NCBI GenBank assembly: GCA_029570205.1
Contig: JAKQSI010000088.1
Span: 1 to 64,000 of the forward strand
Source: Candidatus Omnitrophota bacterium
Lineage (GTDB): Bacteria; Hinthialibacterota; Hinthialibacteria; Hinthialibacterales; JAKPRU01
Length of the DNA: 64,000 nucleotides
Direction: 5' to 3'
The translations under genes were made by a program, and so were the position numbers. This document shows positions 8,037 to 16,412 of this stretch, piece by piece (position 1 is the stretch's first letter; every line of letters begins with the position of its first letter). The notes beneath the pieces were generated by a model, which saw only the letters and a list, made by a program, of their open reading frames with translations, made no database searches and was not told the origin of the DNA.

Positions 8037-8746
8037 TGACGACCTCTCCCCACAAACCCAAATCCTGGTACGGCAAAGGGATTCCCTGTGTCAATCTGGA
8101 CGAGTTGCAGGGAAGCCTGATCGTGATTGAGGGGGCAGACGGTTCCGGGCGAAGCTCCCAGATCGCCATGCTGAACGACTGGCTGGAGGGGCACGGACGC
8201 GCCACGGTCAGTATGGGATTGCGTCGGTCCAACCTCATCAGTCCCGAACTTGATAAGGCCAAGCAGGGGAATGTGATGGGACGCATCACCATGAATCTGT
8301 TTTACACGACCGATTTCATGGACCAACTGGAGAACCGAATCATTCCCGCTTTGCGCGCCGGATTCATCGTTCTGGCGGATCGTTACATCTATACTCTGCT
8401 CGCGCGGGCCTATGTGCGCGGAATCGAACGCAAGTGGATTGAGGACCTTCTGCTAGGTGTGGCGCTTGTCCCGGATGCGGTTTTCTATCTGAAAGTCAGT
8501 CCCAAGAATCTCATCGAACGCAATTTTGAGAAACACAGTACCCTGGATTACTGGGAATCCGGGATGGATATCGGCATCTCGCAGGATATGTTCGACAGCT
8601 TCGTCAAGTATCAACGGCGTGTCCAGACCGAATTTTCGGGGCTTCAGGAAAGGTTTGGGTTTGAAGTAATCAATGGGAATCGCTCCCCCCGGGCTGTGCA
8701 GCTGGAATTGCAGGCCAAGCTCGCTCGTATACTGGGAGTAGGATAG
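8036..8746 (+). CDS. Thymidylate kinase-like protein with altered P-loop
   Basis: 236 aa from the ATG at 8036, whose A is the last base of the preceding stop; a GTG at 8033 would give one more residue. Paralogue of the upstream gene: VIEGADGSGRSS replaces the P-loop Lys with Arg39, while LADRYIYTLLARAYVRG keeps the DRY-type motif. The N-terminus has about 27 extra residues. Loss of the Walker A Lys normally weakens phosphoryl transfer (family knowledge), so this subunit may be regulatory or form a heterodimer with its neighbour. That is inference. Confidence 0.78.
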   Translation: MTTSPHKPKSWYGKGIPCVNLDELQGSLIVIEGADGSGRSSQIAMLNDWLEGHGRATVSMGLRRSNLISPELDKAKQGNVMGRITMNLFYTTDFMDQLENRIIPALRAGFIVLADRYIYTLLARAYVRGIERKWIEDLLLGVALVPDAVFYLKVSPKNLIERNFEKHSTLDYWESGMDIGISQDMFDSFVKYQRRVQTEFSGLQERFGFEVINGNRSPRAVQLELQAKLARILGVG

Positions 8747-8827
8747 CACGGATTTGCTATTCTCGTTTGTTGCCTGCAATGTGCTTTCTCAGCGAGAAGG
8801 CAGGGGAAAAAGGCATAGGAAGACACC

Positions 8828-9172
8828 ATGGTATCGAAATCCGCATCCCGCAAACCTCGTCAACAGAAAGTACCCTCGAAAATTACAAAAGAACAACGTG
8901 AAGAGTTGCTTTTGGAGTTGCGCCGCCTGCGGTCTCTTTTTCAGGAAATTGTTGATTTTTACTCTGTCCGGGGGTCCGCAATGATCCAACGCCTGGTGGA
9001 GAATGTGGAGGCAATGGGTTTGGAGGACTCCGACCTTGAACTGACATCGGAACAGTATGACCAGGTTATCTCCAGCATCCGAAGACTGGATGTCAAGCCG
9101 AAGAAGGGCCGCCGGAAGGACCTCAAGAGTATTGAAAATCTGGTAGCGGAAATTGAGGATATTCTCACCTGA
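8828..9172 (+). CDS. Small conserved-looking protein of unknown function
   Basis: 114 aa with AGGAAG upstream of the ATG. A basic N-terminus (SKSASRKPRQQK) is followed by a charged helical body. No membrane segment or known motif. It sits between the kinase pair and the ROK kinase, in the same direction and 18 bases before the latter, so it is probably in that transcript. The basic tail could bind nucleic acid; nothing more can be said. Confidence 0.65.
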   Translation: MVSKSASRKPRQQKVPSKITKEQREELLLELRRLRSLFQEIVDFYSVRGSAMIQRLVENVEAMGLEDSDLELTSEQYDQVISSIRRLDVKPKKGRRKDLKSIENLVAEIEDILT

Positions 9173-9190
9173 CAAAGAAAGGAATCTCCG

Positions 9191-10180
9191 TTGAACGTCA
9201 ATCGTCAGGATCGCCCGGTTCTGGGCATTGATTTAGGTGGAACAAAGATTCTCGCTGCGGTAGTCGATCCGGACGGAAAGGTCTTATCCAGAAGCAAACG
9301 AAAGACAAAATCAGAAAAGGGTCCCGCCGATGTATTGGACCGGATGGCGGCCTGTGCCCGGGAGGCGGTTGAAGAGGCCGGTCTCCAAATGAGTGATATT
9401 GCATCGGCCGGTGTGGGCGCACCGGGGCCGCTTGATCCGATTCGTGGCATCATTATCGACACCCCGAACCTGAAATTTGTCGATGTTCATCTCAAAGATG
9501 AACTGGAATCCCGGATTTCGGTTCCCGTATTTGTGGATAATGATGTGAATGTCGGCACATACGGGGAACTCGTCTACGGTGCGGCAAGAGGGGTGCAGGA
9601 TGTGATCGGGCTTTTTGTGGGAACCGGCCTCGGCGGTGGGGTGATCATCAACGGGAGGCTGCACCATGGGTTCAGTCTGAACGGCGGCGAATTGGGACAC
9701 ATGATTCTGGATCCGGACGGCCCGGTCTGCGGATGCGGGAACCGAGGGTGTCTGGAAGCTTTTTCAAGCCGCACGGCCATTCAGCGTGAAATTGAGTTTG
9801 CAATTCGGGCCGGGAAATCGTCGATTATTCATGAATTGGTAAAAGGGGATATGAGCCAAATCACAAGCAGCGTACTGAAGAAAGCCTTCGAGGCGAACGA
9901 TCCGGTTGTTGAAAAAGTCCTCAAGACCGCTTGCGAATACCTGGGCATTGCCGTGGGAAGCCTGCTGAACATTCTCAGTCCGGAGGTTGTGGTTCTGGGC
10001 GGTGGGGTTGTAGAGGCCTTGCCGGAACTTTTTGTGAAGCAGGTTCGAAAGAAAGCGTTTAAGATTGCTTTTCCGATCTGCTGCAAAAATGTCCGCGTTG
10101 TGGCCTCCGAGTTGGGGGATGATGCGGTTATTCTGGGAGCAGCCGCGCTCGGAAGAGAGCGATTAGCGGAAGCGAATTGA
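9191..10180 (+). CDS. ROK-family sugar kinase (glucokinase-like)
   Basis: 329 aa from a TTG start preceded by AAAGGAAT. The ATP-binding motif IDLGGTK, the catalytic region PVFVDNDVN, the ROK signature GGELGHM and the zinc-binding CGCGNRGCLEAF are all visible. ROK enzymes of this layout are mostly glucokinases, but N-acetylmannosamine and other hexose kinases share it. There is no N-terminal helix-turn-helix, so it is an enzyme and not a repressor. Follows the small unknown gene in one run. Confidence 0.88.
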   Translation: MNVNRQDRPVLGIDLGGTKILAAVVDPDGKVLSRSKRKTKSEKGPADVLDRMAACAREAVEEAGLQMSDIASAGVGAPGPLDPIRGIIIDTPNLKFVDVHLKDELESRISVPVFVDNDVNVGTYGELVYGAARGVQDVIGLFVGTGLGGGVIINGRLHHGFSLNGGELGHMILDPDGPVCGCGNRGCLEAFSSRTAIQREIEFAIRAGKSSIIHELVKGDMSQITSSVLKKAFEANDPVVEKVLKTACEYLGIAVGSLLNILSPEVVVLGGGVVEALPELFVKQVRKKAFKIAFPICCKNVRVVASELGDDAVILGAAALGRERLAEAN

Positions 10181-10197
10181 CCGCCGCCCGGTTTTCC

Positions 10198-10779
10198 TTA
10201 CGGACCGAATCGGATCACATCCCCGTTGCTGGTTGTGCCGTTGCTTGCATCGTACAGGAAAAACACATCCTGAGGCTGGCTTTTTGCGCCGGCATCTGCC
10301 TGCAAATCCATGTCCGGTCCGCAAGAAATCAGAGCGTACTGATAGGCATTCTGTTTCCCATGTAAAAAAACATGTGGCGAGTTGTTTAGTTTCTTGGTCA
10401 TATAGCCTGCGTAAGCTTCAGGCCATCCATCCGATTCGTAGCAATAGTTCATGGGATCGCCGTCAGGGGCCTTTATGTACTCTGTTGCAAAGGGATCGGG
10501 CCAGCGGCCCTGGCTGATATAGGAGACCGGTGAAGTCAACGGATAGAACCTTCTGGGCTCGGAGAGGTTTCCCGCGCGGCTGATGTATCGCCCATTATCC
10601 AGACGATAGGTTTCCAAAGCGTTCGCCAGCGCGCTGAAATCGCCCTGCACACGTGCGATCTTGGCCCGCGTTCGCGCATTCATGAAGTTGGGAACGGCAA
10701 TTGCCGCCAGAATCCCGATAATTGCCACGACGATCAACAGTTCGATCAGAGTGAATCCCCGGATGGCGTCTCTTCGCAT
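10198..10779 (-). CDS. Type II secretion / type IV pilus-like pseudopilin
   Basis: 193 aa. Prepilin leader MRRDAIRG then FTLIELLIVVAIIGILAAIA, cut by prepilin peptidase between Gly and Phe with Glu5 of the mature form. The following NARTRAKIARVQGDFSALA and the YRLDNGRY stretch are the GspG-like pattern common in uncultivated diderm phyla. The strong site AAGGAGAAG precedes the ATG. No other secretion gene lies nearby, so it is an isolated pseudopilin. It converges with the ROK kinase gene and diverges from fhs. Confidence 0.88.
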   Translation of the reverse strand: MRRDAIRGFTLIELLIVVAIIGILAAIAVPNFMNARTRAKIARVQGDFSALANALETYRLDNGRYISRAGNLSEPRRFYPLTSPVSYISQGRWPDPFATEYIKAPDGDPMNYCYESDGWPEAYAGYMTKKLNNSPHVFLHGKQNAYQYALISCGPDMDLQADAGAKSQPQDVFFLYDASNGTTSNGDVIRFGP

Positions 10780-10831
10780 GATTTCTTCTCCTTAAATCAA
10801 TCTTGTCTACAAACCCGGACTTCGACATTAT

Positions 10832-10859
10832 ATTGTAGCACGAATTCGGGCTGACGGAA
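10832..10859 (-). promoter_or_regulatory. Possible promoter of the pseudopilin gene
   Basis: On the minus strand TTCCGT and TACAAT are 16 bases apart, with TATAAT overlapping the latter. The start codon lies about 53 bases downstream. The -35 match is weak. Confidence 0.3.
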
Positions 10860-10939
10860 GCCGACTATACCAAACAAGTCAATACAGATATAGGTTGTGT
10901 CCCCCGCGCGGCGGATCGGAACGTGCTTCGAAACCGCCA

Positions 10940-10968
10940 TTCAATCCGTTGAAAGCAGCCACTATAAT
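10940..10968 (+). promoter_or_regulatory. Possible promoter of fhs
   Basis: A perfect TATAAT at 10963-10968 is preceded by TTCAAT with a 17-base spacer. The fhs start is 43 bases after the -10. No riboswitch-like structure was seen in this short leader. Confidence 0.45.
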
Positions 10969-11010
10969 TTCGTCTAATGTTTGAGATCGCCAGGAAGAAG
11001 GAGTGGGAAT

Positions 11011-12681
11011 ATGCGGAGCGATATCGAAATTGCACAGGCGACACGGTTAAAGCCGATAACTGAGGTTGCGAAGTCCATCGGGTTGACCGAAGAAGACATC
11101 GATCTTTACGGGAAATACAAGGCGAAAATACACCTGGATGTGCCGGATCGCCTGGTTGATTCGCCAAACGGACGCCTGATTCTTGTGACGGCGATGACAG
11201 CGACGTCCGCTGGGGAAGGGAAAACTGTCACGTCCATCGGGTTGGCTCAGGCGTTCGGCAAGATGGGGAAACGTCATTGTCTGTGCCTTCGGGAGCCTTC
11301 TCTCGGTCCGACTTTTGGTATCAAGGGTGGGGCGGCGGGTGGCGGGTATTCCCAGGTACTCCCGATGGATGAGATCAACCTGCATTTCACGGGCGATTTC
11401 CATGCTGTCACCACAGCGCACAACCTTCTCGCCTCGATCATCGACAACCACATCCTGAAAGGGAATGAACTGGAGATTGACATTGGGCGGGTGGAGTGGC
11501 CCCGCACTATCGACCTGGCGGATCGAACGCTTCGGGACATTGTGATCGGCCTGGGAGGGCGGGCAAATGGAATCCCTCGTCAGACGGGTTTTGTTATTAC
11601 GGCGGCCTCTGAAATCATGGCCATCCTGGCCCTGTGTGACAACATGGAGGATCTCCGGCGCCGGTTGGGGAATATCACGGTGGCTTACACAAGCGAGGGG
11701 AGGCGAGTCCGGGCCGAGGAATTGAAAGTGGTCGGTTCCATGCTCGTTTTATTGAAAGAAGCCATCAAGCCGAACTTGGTCCAGACCGTGGAGAATACAC
11801 CGGCCATTGTGCATTGCGGACCGTTCGGCAACATCGCGCACGGCTGCAACAGTGTGATTGCGACACGGATGGGACTGAAGTTGGGGGATTATTGCATTAC
11901 CGAGGCAGGGTTCGCGTCGGATTTGGGGGCGGAGAAGTTTTTCGACATCAAATGCCGAGCCGCCGGGCTGAAACCGGACGCTGTTGTCATTGTCGCTTCC
12001 GTTCGCGCTCTGAAACTCCACGGCGGAACGGCGGTGGCCGAGATGAACACCGAGAATGTGGAGGCCATGCTGAAAGGGTGCTGCAATCTCCAGGCGCATA
12101 TTGAAAACATCCGCAAGTTCAAAGTGCCTTCCGTGGTGGCGATCAACCGTTTCCCGCGCGATACGGACAACGAAATCAAGGCGCTGAAGGCATTCTGTGA
12201 GGACCTTGGAGCGAAAGCGGTCGTCTCGGAGGTGTGGGCGTGCGGGGGAGAAGGCGGGATCGAAATGGCGCAGGCCGTCATCGAACAGATGGAACAGCAT
12301 TCCGCGCAATTCGAACCGATCTATCCTCTGGATGTTCCGGTGAAGCAGAAAATCGAAACTGTCGCGCGCGAGATTTACCGCGCGGAGGGTGTGGATTACG
12401 CTGCGAAAGCGGAGAAGAGCATCCGGGAAATCACCGCCCAGGGACTCGACGGTCTTCCGGTCTGTATGGCTAAAACACAGTTATCCCTGACCGATGATAA
12501 GACCCGACTGGGTGCGCCGACCGACTGGCGGCTTCAAGTGCAGGATGTGCAAATTCGAAGCGGTTCCGAATTCCTGGTCGTCCTGACCGGCGATATGATG
12601 TTGATGCCGGGACTGCCGAAGGTTCCGGCTGCGGAAAAAATTGACCTGTTCCCTGACGGCAAAATCGTCGGGCTGTTCTGA
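11011..12681 (+). CDS. fhs: Formate--tetrahydrofolate ligase
   Basis: 556 aa, the family's usual length. Makes 10-formyl-THF from formate, THF and ATP in one-carbon metabolism. The N-terminal SDIEIAQATRLKPI, the ATP loop TATSAGEGKTV, and LREPSLGPTFGIKGGAAGGG are diagnostic. The C-terminus PGLPKVPAAEKIDL is also typical. Start at the ATG with GAAGAAGGAG eight bases upstream; a TTG at 10981 is in frame but lacks such a site. Stands alone and is convergent with the oxidoreductase gene. Confidence 0.96.
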   Translation: MRSDIEIAQATRLKPITEVAKSIGLTEEDIDLYGKYKAKIHLDVPDRLVDSPNGRLILVTAMTATSAGEGKTVTSIGLAQAFGKMGKRHCLCLREPSLGPTFGIKGGAAGGGYSQVLPMDEINLHFTGDFHAVTTAHNLLASIIDNHILKGNELEIDIGRVEWPRTIDLADRTLRDIVIGLGGRANGIPRQTGFVITAASEIMAILALCDNMEDLRRRLGNITVAYTSEGRRVRAEELKVVGSMLVLLKEAIKPNLVQTVENTPAIVHCGPFGNIAHGCNSVIATRMGLKLGDYCITEAGFASDLGAEKFFDIKCRAAGLKPDAVVIVASVRALKLHGGTAVAEMNTENVEAMLKGCCNLQAHIENIRKFKVPSVVAINRFPRDTDNEIKALKAFCEDLGAKAVVSEVWACGGEGGIEMAQAVIEQMEQHSAQFEPIYPLDVPVKQKIETVAREIYRAEGVDYAAKAEKSIREITAQGLDGLPVCMAKTQLSLTDDKTRLGAPTDWRLQVQDVQIRSGSEFLVVLTGDMMLMPGLPKVPAAEKIDLFPDGKIVGLF

Positions 12682-12747
12682 TACGATGGGTCTCGAATGA
12701 GACTATGGCTGGTCTACCAGGTTCACAATGTTCAATTCCCGGATCTG

Positions 12748-13788
12748 TCAGCCTTCCCCGTCCACTTTCACAACCCTGTTTTCTCTGGCGGAGATGTGGA
12801 TAGCCTCCATGATCGCCATCACCCGGCGTGCGTACTCCGGTGTCACCATCAGCGTATCCTCTTTGCCTTCGAGTACCCGAATCAGGTTCTGATAAAATAA
12901 AATCCCTTCCGGGCGAATGGCATCGGGAACCGGATGGGTGGATTCCTCGATGGTGCGTACACGCGCAGACTTGGCGACAGTTCGCTTTACAACTGCCGGT
13001 CCCTTGTCGCTCTCTAAAAGGATCGATCCTTCTTCTCCCAGGACATACCAGCGCGGAAGCCCGTGCGGCGAAATCCGACAGTTCTCGACCTTCGCATTCA
13101 ATCCGTCCCGATAGATGAGACTGGCGAAATAGGCCGTTTCGACCTCCGTTGACCATACGGCGGTCTTGGTCTCGGCATACAGGCTTGCGATTGCTCCCGG
13201 CGCCAGAAGCAGAATCTGATCGACATCGTGCGGTACACAATCATAGATTACCCCACCGCCGTAAGCCTTTTCCTGACGCCAAGTGGGTCGAAACTCCTGA
13301 GCAGGATAATTGAATGTCGAATCGAAACGGATACGTCTTGACTCGATTCCTAAGATCTTTCCGACGATGCCATCTTTCAGCAATTGTTGAATGCGTTGAA
13401 ATCCCGGCTCCCACCGGCGATTCTGAAACATGGTGACCATTCGCCCGGCGTTTTGCGCGGCGTCCAGAATCCGGTCGGTTCCCGCCAAGTCCAGCGCCAT
13501 GGGTTTGTCGATCAACAGGTCTTTTCCGGCGGCAATGGCTTTCAGAGCGATGGCCTCATGGCTTGCCGTAGGCGTAGTGATAATGACCAGGTTAATGGTT
13601 TTATCCGCCAGAAATTCGTCTAAATCGCTGTATGTCCGGATGCCGGGGATGCGCTGTTCCGCCAGTTGCCGTCTTTCGGGTGTGACATCGCATCCGGCGA
13701 CCACCTGGAAGCCTGTGGTGGCCTCAATACACGGCACATGAATATCCAGACCGCTTTTTCCTAAACCGACTATACCGATTCCGATCAC
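12748..13788 (-). CDS. Gfo/Idh/MocA-family NAD(P)-dependent oxidoreductase
   Basis: 346 aa from a GTG at 13788 that overlaps the transporter stop as GTGA, with GGGAGG upstream. The N-terminal Rossmann motif is IGIVGLGKSG, followed by the family's EKP-like motif as LLIDKPMALD and a C-terminal substrate domain beginning near RRWEPGFQ. Such enzymes oxidise sugars, inositols or related polyols. It is translationally coupled to an organophosphate-type transporter, so the two probably handle one imported compound; the substrate is unknown. Confidence 0.87.
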   Translation of the reverse strand: MIGIGIVGLGKSGLDIHVPCIEATTGFQVVAGCDVTPERRQLAEQRIPGIRTYSDLDEFLADKTINLVIITTPTASHEAIALKAIAAGKDLLIDKPMALDLAGTDRILDAAQNAGRMVTMFQNRRWEPGFQRIQQLLKDGIVGKILGIESRRIRFDSTFNYPAQEFRPTWRQEKAYGGGVIYDCVPHDVDQILLLAPGAIASLYAETKTAVWSTEVETAYFASLIYRDGLNAKVENCRISPHGLPRWYVLGEEGSILLESDKGPAVVKRTVAKSARVRTIEESTHPVPDAIRPEGILFYQNLIRVLEGKEDTLMVTPEYARRVMAIMEAIHISARENRVVKVDGEG

Positions 13789-15110
13789 GAGGACCTCCCG
13801 GCGGAACGATTTTTCCACCATGCTTGAAGAATCAAGAGCAGAAGCAGCAGAGTTGTTGTCGCGCTCATGTAAACGCAAATGATTTTAAATGGCTCATAGC
13901 TTCCGTAATAGCGATAAATCCTTCCGATGACCTGCTCCTGGACAATCGGGCCGATGCTGCCGATTCCGTCAATCACTCCCACCGCGGAAAGTGCATCACG
14001 CGGTCCGGCGGTGGCGACTGCGCCCGCACCGTTCAGAATGGTGTCCGGGCCGTACAACATGAAGCCGACCAACCCATACAGACAAGCCAGCGTGAACGGC
14101 CCGATGTACCCATACTGAATCACCAGGATGTATGCAATGGTCATCCCGGCGGTCATGATTGCGCAGAGCAAACGCCAGTTACCCTTGAAAACCTTGTCCA
14201 GCGCCCAACCCGACAGAATCACGCCCGCAAATCCGGCCAGATCGAATACCGAGGAGTAATAGGCTGCAATATCTCCTTCCACTTGAAAACTGCTTTGCGA
14301 GAGAAAATACGGCAGCCAGGAATCCAGCGCGTAGCGCAGAAACTTCAATGTGAAATAAGTAATGCCCATCAGCACGACCACGGGATTGGTCAGAACTCGA
14401 AAGAACCCCAGAAAAGCCCCGGCTCGGGCCTCGGCTTCCGCAGCCTCTTCGGATTTTACCTCCTCGTCCTGGGTGACAATCGGTGGAAGCCCCACATCTT
14501 CGGGACGGTTGCGGTGGAAGAAATAGAACAGAAGCCAGATGACTGCCATTCCCAGAGAACATGCCCAGAACGAGTACCGCCATCCTGCGTACGTCAGCAT
14601 AAACCCGGCTATGAATTTCACGCCGACATTCCCTGCCAGGTAGTTCGTGGACCAGACACCCATATACAAACCACGCTCTTCCTTGCGAAGCCAGTGCGCT
14701 ATTCCGCCCACATTGCCGGGCCATCCGCTGGCCTGGGCCAGCCCGTTCAGGATCATGAATCCGATAAACGTTGCGTAGGAATTTGCGAATCCGAAAACAA
14801 CATTGCATCCGAGTGATATCGCCATGCCGGTTAAAAGCAGCAACCGAGGTCCCATTTTCCGTCCCAGGATTCCATTCAGAAATTGCCCCACCATGTAGGC
14901 AATCAGAAAGGCGGTCCAGATATTTGCCAGATCCAGCGCATCCAGCGAGAACTCATCTCCGATGCTCTTCTTGCAGATGGAGAATGCTTTTCGGCAGAGG
15001 TAATAACCGGCATAACTGAAATATGTGGCGGTTAGAATCTTCCATCGCCACCGGATTTGTTCCGCGTTGAGAGGAGGTATCTTGCATGAGACTTGCTCTG
15101 TGTCATTCAT
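13785..15110 (-). CDS. MFS transporter, organophosphate:phosphate antiporter type
   Basis: 441 aa from the ATG at 15110 (AGGA upstream); an extended start at 15212 has no good site. About 12 hydrophobic segments. The pattern YAGYYLCRKAFS near the N-terminus, WGPGNVGG-like ASGWPGNVGGIAHWL, and RGLYMGVWSTNYLAGN match the GlpT/UhpT/UhpC group, which exchange sugar phosphates or glycerol-3-phosphate for phosphate. Coupled to a Gfo/Idh/MocA oxidoreductase. UhpC-like sensing is an alternative, but no two-component partners are nearby. Confidence 0.85.
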   Translation of the reverse strand: MNDTEQVSCKIPPLNAEQIRWRWKILTATYFSYAGYYLCRKAFSICKKSIGDEFSLDALDLANIWTAFLIAYMVGQFLNGILGRKMGPRLLLLTGMAISLGCNVVFGFANSYATFIGFMILNGLAQASGWPGNVGGIAHWLRKEERGLYMGVWSTNYLAGNVGVKFIAGFMLTYAGWRYSFWACSLGMAVIWLLFYFFHRNRPEDVGLPPIVTQDEEVKSEEAAEAEARAGAFLGFFRVLTNPVVVLMGITYFTLKFLRYALDSWLPYFLSQSSFQVEGDIAAYYSSVFDLAGFAGVILSGWALDKVFKGNWRLLCAIMTAGMTIAYILVIQYGYIGPFTLACLYGLVGFMLYGPDTILNGAGAVATAGPRDALSAVGVIDGIGSIGPIVQEQVIGRIYRYYGSYEPFKIICVYMSATTTLLLLLLILQAWWKNRSAGRSS

Positions 15111-15425
15111 GGATTTTGTCCTATTGTCCGGTAACTGAAATGTTTTTACAAAGATCCTCACACATTCCATATTCCCTCTGCCCCCCGCTGTTTGGGCTGG
15201 AGAGACAGGCAACAGATGTTCGGGGAGATGGGTAACACATTTTTTATCCCGGCAACAGGGAATCCGGTTTCTTTCCTGTCGGGAGAATCCGAGTATACTG
15301 GTGATTGTCCTCCCCCCGGCCCCCTTTTCGAGTACGGAGAGGGGGAGGCGGACGGAATAGTGGACGAGGTGGACAAGGGGTGAGGAAGCGATTAGAGCAG
15401 ACTAAGGACCCTGGATACAGCGACA
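15111..15425. other. Divergent intergenic region with a GC-rich palindrome
   Basis: 315 bp between the transporter gene and ispA. It should carry promoters for both sides. TATACT at about 15294 could be a -10 for ispA, without a good -35. Near 15310-15347, CCTCCCC and GGGGAGG arms flank a CCCCTTTTCGAG core. No convincing gene. Confidence 0.4.
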
Positions 15426-16382
15426 ATGGATTCCAATTCCCTGTTTAACCTTCAGGATTATCTCAATCGCCGGAAGGGATTAGTGGATGGGCATCTGTTC
15501 GGCTATGTGCCGCCGTGTGAGGGGCCGGCCTCGACGTTATTTGAGGCGATGCGCTATACCCTCGAGGCGGGCGGGAAACGTCTTCGCCCGATCTGTGTGC
15601 TTGCGGGAGCGGATTTTGTGATGGGACTGGAGCCGCCGGAGATCGAGCGGGGGGATTGGGCAGGCAGCCGCGATCCCGGCTTGGCAGATGCGCTGCTGCG
15701 TGCCGCCTGCGCCGTGGAGATGATTCATACGTATTCGCTGATCCACGATGACCTTCCCTGCATGGATGATGACGACCTTCGGCGCGGGCTGGCAACGTGT
15801 CACAAGGTGTACGGCGAGGCCATGGCCCTGCTTGCGGGGGATGCCCTGTTGACCCATGCGTTTTTCACCATCGGGCAGATCGGCGATCCTTTCAAGGAGC
15901 GGGCGCTGGATGTCGTTCGCGAGCTGGCCGACGGCAGCGGGGCGGAAGGGATGGTGGCGGGGCAGGCGGTAGACCTGATCTCCGAACGGATGGGCGGCGG
16001 GACGGAAAGCCACCTGGAGTTTATTCATCGCCGGAAAACGGCTGCGCTGTTTCGGGCATCGCTCACCGTTGGGGGCATTCTCGCCGGCGGCAACGCGCAT
16101 GACCTTGAGACCCTTCGATCCGTTGGTGAAACTGTCGGTTTGATCTTCCAGGTAACGGATGATATCCTGGATGTGGAAGGGACGGAGGAAGAACTGGGGA
16201 AGACAACGGGCCGGGATGCGGAGTTGGGGAAATTGACCTATCCGGGGCTGCTTGGACTGGAAACGGCTCGTCGGCGATCTTCCGAATTACTTTCGAAAGC
16301 CGAAGATATCCTCCAAGCCTGCGGTCCACGAGGAATCCCCCTGAGTGTTCTGGCCGGCAAAATCACCCAGCGGCGGAATTGA
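15426..16382 (+). CDS. ispA: Polyprenyl diphosphate synthase (farnesyl/geranylgeranyl type)
   Basis: 318 aa. Condenses isopentenyl diphosphate with allylic diphosphates. First Asp-rich motif DDLPCMDDDDLRRG, with the insert typical of bacterial farnesyl/geranylgeranyl synthases; second motif DDILDVEG. GGKRLRP near residue 51 binds the diphosphate. A short insertion around residues 75-90 (EIERGDWAGSR) is unusual. dxs follows after 30 bases, giving an isoprenoid precursor operon. Product chain length cannot be read safely. Confidence 0.92.
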   Translation: MDSNSLFNLQDYLNRRKGLVDGHLFGYVPPCEGPASTLFEAMRYTLEAGGKRLRPICVLAGADFVMGLEPPEIERGDWAGSRDPGLADALLRAACAVEMIHTYSLIHDDLPCMDDDDLRRGLATCHKVYGEAMALLAGDALLTHAFFTIGQIGDPFKERALDVVRELADGSGAEGMVAGQAVDLISERMGGGTESHLEFIHRRKTAALFRASLTVGGILAGGNAHDLETLRSVGETVGLIFQVTDDILDVEGTEEELGKTTGRDAELGKLTYPGLLGLETARRRSSELLSKAEDILQACGPRGIPLSVLAGKITQRRN

Positions 16383-16412
16383 CGCGGGTTTTGGATTCCA
16401 TAGAGCGTACCC

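Noticed and set aside
10969-11010. Possible tetrahydrofolate riboswitch before fhs
   Set aside because: The leader after the likely promoter is only about 40 bases, too short, and no matching structure was seen.
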